NCBI GenBank assembly: GCA_965370435.1
Contig: CBDUUP010000280.1
Location: 1-6,152, forward strand
Reading direction: 5' to 3'
Source of the DNA: CBDUUP01 sp965370435
Lineage (GTDB): Bacteria > Chloroflexota > Anaerolineae > Anaerolineales > UBA11579
DNA length: 6,152 bases
The notes below the pieces were generated by a model. The model ran no database searches and had not been told where the DNA came from. It saw only the letters and a program-made list of their open reading frames with translations. The position numbers were made by a program, and so were the translations under genes. Below are positions 1 to 5,763 of this stretch, piece after piece; position 1 is the stretch's first letter; every line of letters begins with the position of its first letter.

Positions 1-402
1 ATGGTAAAAAAACATCCCTCTGTTGTTACAAAGGAAATCAAGGCAATTCTAGAACTTAGCATATATGTACTTACCAGTATTGGAATAATGCTGGCAGTTT
101 TCTTATTCATAGCAATTCCAATATTGCTATTGCTTTCACGAGCTATCGCTTCCGATCAATTATCGGGTCCCTGGAATATCCAGATGATACTTATCCCAGT
201 ATCCCTTCCCATAGCAGTAATTGCCATTTTTTTCGGCACCGCTAATATACTTTTATCTTTTCTAGACGGGGTAGGCGTGGAGAATATTATTAGTTCCTGG
301 CCTTACTTTTTCCTAATATGCTCAGTGACATTTCAGATTGTCCTATTGGCCGCAATCGCACTCCTGTCGAGAAGTAGGAAATCGCAGGTTACCAATGAAT
401 AA
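1..402 (+). CDS. Small hydrophobic integral membrane protein, function unknown (first gene of a three-gene unit)
   Basis: I do not recognise this 133-residue protein. It has a short basic N-terminus (MVKKH) and three strongly hydrophobic stretches at about residues 21-46, 61-86 and 99-122. It ends in a basic tail (SRSRKSQ), so it is almost certainly a polytopic inner-membrane protein. No catalytic or binding motif is visible. The window opens exactly on its ATG, so neither a ribosome binding site nor a longer upstream start can be checked, and the N-terminus is provisional. Its last codons overlap the next gene by 8 nt, which points to translational coupling and a joint role with the two following membrane genes. 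The DNA is clearly AT-richer than the pst genes downstream. It could be a subunit of a small membrane complex, but that is inference from the arrangement only. Confidence 0.7.
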   Translation: MVKKHPSVVTKEIKAILELSIYVLTSIGIMLAVFLFIAIPILLLLSRAIASDQLSGPWNIQMILIPVSLPIAVIAIFFGTANILLSFLDGVGVENIISSWPYFFLICSVTFQIVLLAAIALLSRSRKSQVTNE

Positions 403-1057
403 AATATTGCTAACTTTGGTACTTCGAATTTTGCCTGGGATTTTTCTTTTATTAGCTCCTCTCGTCCTTATTATTACCGAGCCCGACCCGGAAATGCTTG
501 ATGGTTTCCTTTATGCTGTCCTATTTACTAGTCCTGAAGCCTTGTTTTTGCTTTGGCGGCTGATAGCAATTCCTCTACTCATTGCATTTGGGACATATTT
601 GATATTTCCCAAAGGTATCCCTGTTGGCCTTCTGACAATCATAGGAATATTCGGAGCAGGAGCATACATAATTTATCTTGTCCTTTTATCACAATTTGGG
701 CATACACTTCTACTACAATATTTTTCATTTAGCCGTTGGTATGATTTTTTGTTCTTATACTTCATTGGAATGCTTATAGGATTCTCTCTCCGACTAACAG
801 TGAAAAGTAATTCATTTTTAGATTTATATGGACTAGTAATTGGATACCTTGGTGTTATTTTGATTGCTCTGATGTCTAACATCGCGGGTCCTTATATTGT
901 TGAGGGCAAACCTCTGCAAATAGTCTCTTTCATATTAATTTTTCCTTTTTATATTTTGCTAATTAACAGCTTCTTTGCCCTTTGTATAAACTTAATAGGA
1001 GATCTCTGGCGAGAAATTCGACGATCTCCAAATATTCCAGCTAAAGAACTCTCATGA
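395..1057 (+). CDS. Polytopic membrane protein with about six TM segments, function unknown
   Basis: This 220-residue protein starts at the ATG at 395, giving MNKILLTLVL. The frame is open further upstream to an ATG at 338, but that start lies deep inside the preceding gene and yields an unlikely polar extension. An AGG at 386-388 sits six bases before ATG 395. Hydrophobic segments lie at about residues 9-28, 56-71, 76-98, 116-133, 144-163 and 175-203. A charged tail follows (LWREIRRSPN). A short acidic loop (TEPDPEM) lies after TM1. I see no family motif and cannot name a function. It overlaps the upstream gene by 8 nt and the downstream gene by an ATGA, so the three genes are very likely co-transcribed and coupled. 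GC is low (22 of 60 bases in the row at 961). Confidence 0.8.
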   Translation: MNKILLTLVLRILPGIFLLLAPLVLIITEPDPEMLDGFLYAVLFTSPEALFLLWRLIAIPLLIAFGTYLIFPKGIPVGLLTIIGIFGAGAYIIYLVLLSQFGHTLLLQYFSFSRWYDFLFLYFIGMLIGFSLRLTVKSNSFLDLYGLVIGYLGVILIALMSNIAGPYIVEGKPLQIVSFILIFPFYILLINSFFALCINLIGDLWREIRRSPNIPAKELS

Positions 1058-1926
1058 AAAAAAAATTGTTTCGTACTACATTAACAATAAACGCAGGGTT
1101 AATTTTATGCTTGAGTGCCTTAGTCATTATTGGAATTGCGTCGCGTACTGAGGAAATGGTCGATGACGATTATTCATCGACCGAACCAAACGTTTCTACA
1201 ATTCAGGTTACTCACGTTGATTTTGCTAAATGCCGGAATGATGATGACCAAGTTGCTCCAGTGGATTGGTATTGGTACGTCTTGACCATTAAGAATACGA
1301 ATTCTGATTATTGGGCACAAGGTGAAGGGATTTTTAGAATACTGAACTCGAAGGGAGAAACTATTGGGGGATTTTATTTCAATAACCTAATTCTGGCAGC
1401 GGAAAGCCAATCATGGTTTTTGCCTGAGGATATGCTTCAAAGGCGCCAAGTTAGTTCGATTGAAGGTGATATCAGTTCGTACGAATTAACAATAACTGGA
1501 CTTGCTTGGAATCGCATAGTAGAAAGTAGTGAAAATCACCAATGGGAAAGCTATATCGAAAGCCACACCATCACAAATGGAGAAAATCCTAGGCATTTAC
1601 TCTCCATTCACATTTCTAATATTGGCGATACAGTGATGTACAGGACAAAAATATTTGCTGCGATATATGACTCGAATGATCAGCTAATCGATATTGCTTG
1701 GTCTGAAGAGTCAGGTGATTTGGCATCTGGAACCCAACTAAATCCTGGGGAAAGTAAAACCTTGTCTGTTAATTCCATAGCCCAGACAGGGATTTGTCTT
1801 GGCCCGATTGATAATGAAGAGTACCATATAAAATATTGGGTGGATGTGCTTTCTGCCACCGGTCAACCTCTTCAAACATTCCACACAGAAACAATTTCAG
1901 CTTTGGATACAAATACCTTACCATAA
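1054..1926 (+). CDS. Membrane-anchored extracytoplasmic protein with two beta-rich domains (FxLYD-like)
   Basis: The 290-residue product begins MKKKLFRT, with a hydrophobic segment at about 9-29. This is an uncleaved anchor or signal peptide, since no lipobox cysteine follows it. An acidic linker (31-46) leads to two domains of alternating beta-strand pattern, about 48-155 and 165-268. The second resembles FxLYD-type beta-sandwich domains: it has a strand ending in SNIGD (188-192), a FAAIYDSNDQ strand-turn (201-210) and an NPGESKTLSV strand (230-239) like the 'pGe...F.v' end of that fold. The first domain has a similar order (LTIKNTNSD, then FRILNSKGE). The FxLYD call is by eye and tentative. 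Single cysteines at 60 and 248 fall in different domains. The start overlaps the previous stop as ATGA with only a weak upstream purine run, so coupling is likely. The gene may supply the outer sensing or binding part of the upstream membrane proteins (inference). Confidence 0.75.
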   Translation: MKKKLFRTTLTINAGLILCLSALVIIGIASRTEEMVDDDYSSTEPNVSTIQVTHVDFAKCRNDDDQVAPVDWYWYVLTIKNTNSDYWAQGEGIFRILNSKGETIGGFYFNNLILAAESQSWFLPEDMLQRRQVSSIEGDISSYELTITGLAWNRIVESSENHQWESYIESHTITNGENPRHLLSIHISNIGDTVMYRTKIFAAIYDSNDQLIDIAWSEESGDLASGTQLNPGESKTLSVNSIAQTGICLGPIDNEEYHIKYWVDVLSATGQPLQTFHTETISALDTNTLP

Positions 1927-1981
1927 CTATGGTCTGTGTCGGAGGAGATAGACAGAATTAATAAAAATACTTGGGGTTATT

Positions 1982-2031
1982 GAGGGTGCGGATCGCGCCC
2001 TCTCGCAGAATTGAAACCTTCGAAAGGGTTT
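1982..2031 (+). terminator. Two consecutive small hairpins, weak terminator candidate after the three-gene unit
   Basis: The first hairpin pairs GAGGGTGCG (1982-1990) with CGCGCCCTC (1994-2002) across a GAT loop: nine pairs including one G-U. The second pairs AAACCTT (2014-2020) with AGGGTTT (2025-2031) around a CGAA loop: seven pairs including one G-U. Neither is followed by a clear U tract, so intrinsic termination is not well supported. They may instead mark the transcript end in another way, or be a remnant repeat. They lie between the last membrane gene and the pstS promoter, where a terminator would be expected. Confidence 0.35.
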
Positions 2032-2080
2032 GTTAGCCCGGCCCAGCTTCCCATCCCCAACACCAAAGCCTACCCCCAGA

Positions 2081-2089
2081 TGTTATAAT
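2081..2089 (+). promoter_or_regulatory. Extended -10 promoter of pstS, probably giving a leaderless mRNA
   Basis: TG-T-TATAAT is a perfect extended -10 element, with the TATAAT at 2084-2089. The spot 17 bp upstream (2061-2066, CACCAA) is a poor -35, which an extended -10 can compensate. Only eight bases separate the hexamer from the pstS GTG at 2098, so transcription would begin at or within a base or two of the start codon. No Shine-Dalgarno precedes the GTG; the bases there read CCTCCTC, the opposite of one. The promoter call is from sequence match; leaderless translation is inference. Confidence 0.65.
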
Positions 2090-2097
2090 TCCTCCTC

Positions 2098-3015
2098 GTG
2101 AGAAGAAAATATCTACTACTCTGGACTGCCTTAGCGCTCCTCTTGAGCGGGTGCGGGGCGCGGGGGAATGGTTCTGCATCTGGCGACGCTGAGTCCTACA
2201 TCGAGAACAAAGGCTCGGACACCATCGTCAACCTGGCGCTGGCCTGGGCGGAGGCATACCAGACCCTGAACCCGGATGTGCGCATCTCGGTGACGGGGGG
2301 CGGGTCGGGGACCGGGATCGCCGCCCTCATCAACGGCACTGTGGACGTCGCCAACGCCTCCCGGCAGATCAAGCCCAAAGAGATCGAGAACGCCTGCGGC
2401 AACGGGGTCGAGCCGGTCGAGTTCGTCATCGCCCGGGACGCCATCGCCGTGATCGTCAATCCTGACAACCCCATAAACCAATTGACTCTGCAACAAATCT
2501 CCGACATCTACAGCGGGGTATATACCAACTGGCAGGAGGTGGGCGGGGTGGACCGGCCCATCGTCCGGCTCTCGCGGGAGACCAACTCCGGCACCCATGT
2601 CTACTTCCTGGAGCAGGTGCTGCGGCTGGGCGATAAAGAGAGCGACATCCTGTTCTCGCCCTACACCCTGCTGCTGCCCTCCTCGGAGGGGATCACCGTT
2701 GAAGTCAGCCAGAACCCCAACGCCATCGGCTACGACGGGCTGGGTTACGTGACGGAGGAGGTCAAGGTGCTTACGGTGGCGCGGGAGGCGGGCGGGGAGT
2801 ACATCTTCCCCTCCGCGCAGACGGTGAACGACGGCCAATACCCTATAGCCCGTGACCTCTACATGTACACCAACGGCCAGCCGGAAGGGGCGGTCAAGGC
2901 CTACCTGGATTGGATCGTATCCCCCGAAGCGCAGGAAATTGTGGAGGAGTTGGGGTTCGTGCCCATATCATCCACAGGAGATCGAGAAGCGACCTCATTA
3001 TGCGTAAATCCCTGA
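2098..3015 (+). CDS. pstS: Phosphate ABC transporter substrate-binding lipoprotein PstS
   Basis: PstS binds inorganic phosphate outside the membrane and delivers it to PstC/PstA. The 305-residue protein opens with a lipoprotein signal: basic MRRK, a hydrophobic run, then the lipobox LSGC with the lipidated Cys at 19. This fits the GTG start. Family motifs follow in the expected order: GSDT (39-42), GGGSGTGI (67-74) and DVANASR (83-89), which supply phosphate contacts in known PstS proteins, then SRETNSGT (159-166). The C-terminal GFVPI near the end is typical of this periplasmic-binding-protein family. The length is slightly shorter than E. coli PstS. A low-complexity Gly/Ser/Ala linker (about 20-32) tethers the domain to the lipid. 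It is the first gene of the pst operon, appears to be made from a leaderless mRNA, and overlaps pstC by 16 nt. The gene is much more GC-rich than those upstream. Confidence 0.95.
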   Translation: MRRKYLLLWTALALLLSGCGARGNGSASGDAESYIENKGSDTIVNLALAWAEAYQTLNPDVRISVTGGGSGTGIAALINGTVDVANASRQIKPKEIENACGNGVEPVEFVIARDAIAVIVNPDNPINQLTLQQISDIYSGVYTNWQEVGGVDRPIVRLSRETNSGTHVYFLEQVLRLGDKESDILFSPYTLLLPSSEGITVEVSQNPNAIGYDGLGYVTEEVKVLTVAREAGGEYIFPSAQTVNDGQYPIARDLYMYTNGQPEGAVKAYLDWIVSPEAQEIVEELGFVPISSTGDREATSLCVNP

Positions 3016-3896
3016 GTTGGCGAGAATTCGCCATCACCCGCCTCATCAAAGGCGCCGGATATTCGGCCATCATTTTTGTGGGGATGATCTTTTATTTCCT
3101 CCTGAGCCAGGGTCTGCCCACCCTGGCCGAAGTTCCTCTCTCCACCTTGTTCAGCCAGACCTGGTATCCCATTGAAGGCTATTACGGCATCCTGCCTTTG
3201 ATCGGCGGGTCGCTGGTGGTCACCATCGGCGCGGGGCTGATCGCGGTGCCTATGGGGATCGCCACCGCGGTCTTCATCGCCGAGGTGGCCCCCCGCTGGC
3301 TGCGGGAGTTCCTCAAACCCTTCGTGGAGATCTTGGCGGGATTGCCCTCGGTTGTGTTGGGCTTCCTGGGGATCACGGTGCTATCTCCCTTATTCCGCGA
3401 GTGGTTCAATCTGCCCACCGGACTGTCGGCCCTGACCGGCTCGCTGCTGCTGGGCGGCATCGCCATCCCCACCATCGTCTCGGTGGCGGAGGACGCCCTG
3501 GACGCGGTGCCCCGTGAATACCGGGACGCGGCCCTGGCCCTGGGCGCGACCCGGTGGCAGACCATCTGGGGCGTCACGCTCCCGGCGGCGCGTTCTGGGG
3601 TGCTGACCGCGGTGATGCTGGGCGTGGCCCGGGCCATCGGCGAAACCATGACGGTGATGATGGTGACCGGCAACGCCTCGGTAATGCCCACTGGACGGGG
3701 GGCGTTTTTCGCTCCAGTGCGCACCATGACCGCAACCATCGCGGCCGAGATGGGCGAGGTGGCTGACGGCAGCGCCCATTATCAGGTCTTGTTCTTCATC
3801 GGCATTGTATTATTCCTCATCTCATTAGTCGTCAACCTGACCGCCTCGGCCATCGTCTTCCGCCAGATCAAGCGCACGGAGAAGATCCTGTCATGA
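3000..3896 (+). CDS. pstC: Phosphate ABC transporter permease PstC
   Basis: One of the two channel subunits of the phosphate importer. I chose the ATG at 3000 (MRKSLSWREF, 298 residues). The frame is open to an ATG at 2910, but that extension is an out-of-frame reading of pstS and is hydrophilic and unlike PstC. A GAGAAG at 2984-2989 lies 10 bases upstream, and a better AGGAG at 2976-2980 is 19 bases away, so initiation may depend on coupling to pstS. About six TM segments are seen, at roughly 21-37, 66-96, 110-130, 143-162, 198-224 and 263-287. The cytoplasmic EAA loop that docks on the ATPase is clear at about 163-196 (AEDALDAV ... LGATRWQTI ... LP). RAIGET (211-216) matches the segment holding charged residues important for transport in E. 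coli PstC. It overlaps pstS by 16 nt and pstA by an ATGA. Confidence 0.94.
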   Translation: MRKSLSWREFAITRLIKGAGYSAIIFVGMIFYFLLSQGLPTLAEVPLSTLFSQTWYPIEGYYGILPLIGGSLVVTIGAGLIAVPMGIATAVFIAEVAPRWLREFLKPFVEILAGLPSVVLGFLGITVLSPLFREWFNLPTGLSALTGSLLLGGIAIPTIVSVAEDALDAVPREYRDAALALGATRWQTIWGVTLPAARSGVLTAVMLGVARAIGETMTVMMVTGNASVMPTGRGAFFAPVRTMTATIAAEMGEVADGSAHYQVLFFIGIVLFLISLVVNLTASAIVFRQIKRTEKILS

Positions 3897-4756
3897 GCGC
3901 CTCTCACTCCCGCAAACGCCACCGCACCCAACGGCTGGGATTCGGCCTGCTGGCTGCGCTGACCTTGCTGACCGTCACCCCCATCTTGATGGTGGTGGTC
4001 TTCATCGTGGTCAAAGGCGCGCCGGCCATCTCCGGGGAGTTTATCACCGGGTTCCCCAGGGAGGGGATGCGAGCCGGAGGCATCTGGCCCGCCATCATCG
4101 GCACCATCTACTTGACTATCGGCACGGCCATCTTCGCGGTGCCTATCGGGGTGGGCGCGGCGGTCTATCTCTCCGAGTACGCCCCGGACAACAACTGGAC
4201 GCGGCTGATCCGCATCGCCATCATCAACCTGGCGGGGATCCCCTCGGTGGTTTATGGTTTGTTCGGGTTGGGGTTGTTCGTCCTCTTCTTACAGTTCGGC
4301 ACCAGCATCCTGGCCGGTTCGCTGACTCTGGCGATCATGACCCTGCCGGTCATCATCAGCACCGCTGAGGAGGCCCTGAAAGCGGTACCCCAATCATTCC
4401 GAGTGGTCAGCATCTCCCTGGGCGCGACCAAATGGCAGACCATCCGCCGGGTGGTGCTCCCCCAGGCCTTGCCGGGCCTGCTCACCGGCGTCATCCTGGG
4501 CCTGGAACGGGCCGCAGGCGAGACGGCCCCGATCCTGTTCACCGTGGCGGCCTTCTTCCTCCCCCGACTGCCCTCCTCCATCTTCGACGCCACGATGGCG
4601 CTGCCTTACCATTTGTTCGTGATCTCCACCCAGGTGCCGGGGATGCCGGTGAAGATCCAATATGGCACTGCGCTGGTCCTGTTGGTCTTCGTGCTGAGTA
4701 TGAACATCGTTGCGACGGTGGTGCGCTCCCGCGCCAGGGCGAGGCGGCAATGGTAG
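3893..4756 (+). CDS. pstA: Phosphate ABC transporter permease PstA
   Basis: The second channel subunit, 287 residues, a usual PstA length. A basic cytoplasmic N-terminus (SRKRHRTQR) precedes TM1 at about 15-40. Further hydrophobic segments lie at about 66-94, 105-134, 137-156, 192-222 and 256-276. The ATPase-docking EAA loop is at about 158-190, with AEEALKAV, SLGATKWQTI and VVLP. The hallmark RAAGETAPILFT (206-217) separates PstA from PstC and contains the conserved Arg-Gly-Glu segment. The start codon overlaps the pstC stop as ATGA, with GGAG at 3878-3881 about 11 bases upstream, so coupling is likely. After its stop the operon is interrupted by a palindromic element before pstB. The C-terminus is strongly basic (RSRARARRQ). 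Confidence 0.94.
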   Translation: MSASHSRKRHRTQRLGFGLLAALTLLTVTPILMVVVFIVVKGAPAISGEFITGFPREGMRAGGIWPAIIGTIYLTIGTAIFAVPIGVGAAVYLSEYAPDNNWTRLIRIAIINLAGIPSVVYGLFGLGLFVLFLQFGTSILAGSLTLAIMTLPVIISTAEEALKAVPQSFRVVSISLGATKWQTIRRVVLPQALPGLLTGVILGLERAAGETAPILFTVAAFFLPRLPSSIFDATMALPYHLFVISTQVPGMPVKIQYGTALVLLVFVLSMNIVATVVRSRARARRQW

Positions 4757-4759
4757 GAG
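4755..4759 (+). promoter_or_regulatory. Orphaned Shine-Dalgarno (AGGAG) upstream of the palindrome
   Basis: AGGAG overlaps the pstA stop codon, exactly where the ribosome binding site of a closely following pstB would be expected. No usable ATG, GTG or TTG follows at normal spacing; instead the palindromic element begins 12 bases later. The real pstB ATG is 91 bases further on and has only a weak GGTGAG (4831-4836) in front of it. I read this as the former pstB site, separated from its start by insertion of the element (inference). Confidence 0.45.
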
Positions 4760-4771
4760 TAAAAGACATTA

Positions 4772-4833
4772 ACCACGAAGTCACTAAGACACAAAGTTTT
4801 TTGTTTTTCTTCGTGTCTTGGCGCCTTTGTGGT
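4772..4833 (+). repeat. Long imperfect palindrome (CCACGAAG...CTTTGTGG type) between pstA and pstB
   Basis: The left arm at 4772-4796 (ACCACGAAG ... AGACACAAAG) is the inverted counterpart of the right arm at 4809-4833 (CTTCGTGTCTT ... CTTTGTGGT). They show 20 matches and 5 mismatches over 25 positions. A 12-nt loop of almost only T (4797-4808) lies between. Each arm is built of short units like CACGAAG/CACAAAG. I recall dispersed palindromes of this look from many environmental bacterial genomes, Chloroflexota among them; it has no coding capacity and behaves like a REP- or MITE-like element. In the transcript it would form a long hairpin between the permease and ATPase genes. A weak T run (ATTTTAT) follows it, so partial termination or processing is possible. 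Confidence 0.8.
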
Positions 4834-4850
4834 GAGATTTTATAGCTGAA

Positions 4851-5612
4851 ATGAAAGATAACAAGATCGTCGTTGAGAATGTATCGCTATCCTACTCGGA
4901 TGGGACCGAGTCGCTGCGGAAGGTGAGCGTGGATTTCCCCGCCAACAGCATCAACGTGCTGTTCGGCCCGGCGGGAGGGGGCAAGTCCACCCTGCTGCGG
5001 CTGTTCAACCGGCTGAACGACCTGGCCGACGTGGTGAAGCTGGACGGCCATGTCTGGCTGGACGGGGAGGACATCCTGGACCCGAAGGTGGACGTGATCG
5101 CCTTGCGGCGCAGGGTGGGGATGGTGTTCTCTCGCCCGGTGGTCCTGCCCATGAGCATCCGCCAGAACCTGACCTATGGGCTGGAGTTGACCGGGGAGAA
5201 ACGCAAGTCCATTCTGGACGAGGCGGTGGAGAGCAGCCTGCGCCAGGCCGCCCTATGGGACGAAGTGAAAGACCGCCTGGACGACCCGGCTATCGCTCTC
5301 TCCGGGGGGCAGAAGCAGCGTCTGTGCATGGCCCGCGTATTGGCCTTAGAGCCGGAGGTCATCCTGCTGGACGAGCCTACCTCCGGGCTGGACCCCATCT
5401 CCACGGGCAAGGTGGAGGAATCGCTCCAAATCTTGAAGAAGGACTACACCATTGTGCTGGTCCCCCACTCGGTGATGCAGGCGGCCCGAGCCGCGGACTA
5501 CGCCGGTTTCTTCCTGCAAGGAGAATTGGTGGAGTACGCCGCGGGGAAGGAACTCTTCACCAATCCCAAAGATTCTCGCACGGCGGATTATGTGGAGGGG
5601 AGGTTTGGGTGA
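4851..5612 (+). CDS. pstB: Phosphate ABC transporter ATP-binding protein PstB, with a variant Q-loop
   Basis: The ATPase that powers phosphate import from the cytoplasmic face; 253 residues, the usual PstB length. Visible elements are Walker A GPAGGGKST (39-47), signature ALSGGQKQRL (149-158), Walker B VILLDE (170-175) with catalytic Glu175, D-loop SGLD (178-181) and H-loop His206. PstB-typical features are FNRLNDL (52-58), PMSIRQN (100-106), LCMARVLA (158-165) and the ending DYVEGRFG (246-253). Odd points: the Q-loop reads MVFSRPVVLP, with Ser94 (codon TCT, 5130-5132) where PstB normally has the Mg/water-contacting Gln. The residue before the H-loop His is Pro205 rather than the usual Thr. 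No frameshift or stop is present, so the gene looks functional. It may belong to a PstB subgroup with a changed Q-loop. It starts 94 nt after pstA behind a palindrome, with a weak ribosome binding site. No phoU follows. Confidence 0.93.
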   Translation: MKDNKIVVENVSLSYSDGTESLRKVSVDFPANSINVLFGPAGGGKSTLLRLFNRLNDLADVVKLDGHVWLDGEDILDPKVDVIALRRRVGMVFSRPVVLPMSIRQNLTYGLELTGEKRKSILDEAVESSLRQAALWDEVKDRLDDPAIALSGGQKQRLCMARVLALEPEVILLDEPTSGLDPISTGKVEESLQILKKDYTIVLVPHSVMQAARAADYAGFFLQGELVEYAAGKELFTNPKDSRTADYVEGRFG

Positions 5613-5616
5613 GGGG

Positions 5617-5695
5617 GATTAGGTAATTGGGTAACAAGGCAACAAGGTGATTAGGGATTGAGTAACAAGTCAATTAGGAATTAGTGATTGCGATT
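5617..5695 (+). repeat. Degenerate direct repeats (GATTAGG ... GTAACAAG)
   Basis: Two clear imperfect copies are seen: 5617-5639 (GATTAGG, ATTG, GTAACAAGG) and 5649-5669 (GATTAGG, GATTG, AGTAACAAG). They are followed by decayed AATTAGG/AATTAGTGATTG units up to about 5695. The period is about 32 nt. A bare ACAAGG also repeats inside the first interval. The run starts right after the pstB stop and separates the GC-rich operon from the AT-richer FRG gene. It has no coding potential; it may be an eroded repeat array or insertion scar. I see no intrinsic terminator in it. Confidence 0.6.
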
Positions 5696-5698
5696 ATC

Positions 5699-5727
5699 TT
5701 GCTTCCTGTGAATGTTTACTTTATAAT
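5699..5727 (+). promoter_or_regulatory. Sigma-70-type promoter for the FRG-domain gene
   Basis: A perfect TATAAT (5722-5727) lies 17 bp after TTGCTT (5699-5704), which keeps the key TTG of a -35. Transcription would start near 5734, giving a leader of about 30 nt that includes the ribosome binding site. This suggests that the downstream gene is expressed independently of the pst operon. Confidence 0.6.
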
Positions 5728-5751
5728 ATTCATCATCCTTTTAATGTTATC

Positions 5752-5757
5752 AGGAGG
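5752..5757 (+). promoter_or_regulatory. Strong ribosome binding site (AGGAGG) fixing the FRG gene start
   Basis: A full AGGAGG lies six bases before the ATG at 5764 and fixes that codon as the start. It is the best Shine-Dalgarno in the window placed at proper spacing, in contrast to the absent or weak sites of pstS, pstC and pstB. Confidence 0.8.
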
Positions 5758-5763
5758 CTTTTT

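Larger units (their letters stand above)
1927..2097 (+). other. Intergenic region between the membrane-gene unit and pstS
   Basis: These 171 nt contain no convincing gene. A GGAGGAG purine run at 1941-1947 is not followed by a usable start codon. The stretch carries two adjacent hairpins (1982-2031) and, at its right end, the pstS promoter. Composition switches here from AT-rich to GC-rich. No paired 7-bp direct repeats resembling a Pho box could be picked out by eye. Confidence 0.6.

Noticed and set aside
338..394. Upstream start for the second membrane gene
   Set aside because: It would add 19 polar residues and overlap the first gene by 65 nt, whereas ATG 395 has an AGG at proper spacing and leads straight into a hydrophobic N-terminus.
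1941..1990. Small gene after the GGAGGAG at 1941-1947
   Set aside because: No ATG or GTG at usable spacing; the first TTG is about 24 bases away, and the frame is short with no features.
1982..2040. CRISPR array
   Set aside because: Only one repeat-like unit is present, with no second copy or spacer; recorded as a low-weight finding instead.
2131..2838. Long open frame on the minus strand across pstS (and similar ones across pstC, pstA and pstB)
   Set aside because: These are antisense shadows of high-GC genes. Their products are Arg/Gly/Pro/His-rich with no family motif, and the + strand frames are clear Pst proteins.
2910..2999. N-terminal extension of PstC
   Set aside because: The 30 extra residues are an out-of-frame reading of the pstS C-terminus and are unlike any PstC N-terminus.
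4772..4833. Palindrome as a simple rho-independent terminator
   Set aside because: The T run lies in the loop rather than after the stem, only a short T run follows, and pstB must still be transcribed; a repeat element fits better, though partial termination remains possible.
4432..4845. Open + strand frame running through the end of pstA and the palindrome
   Set aside because: Out-of-frame reading of pstA rich in Gly/Pro/Arg/His, continued through the non-coding palindrome; no ribosome binding site or recognisable domain.
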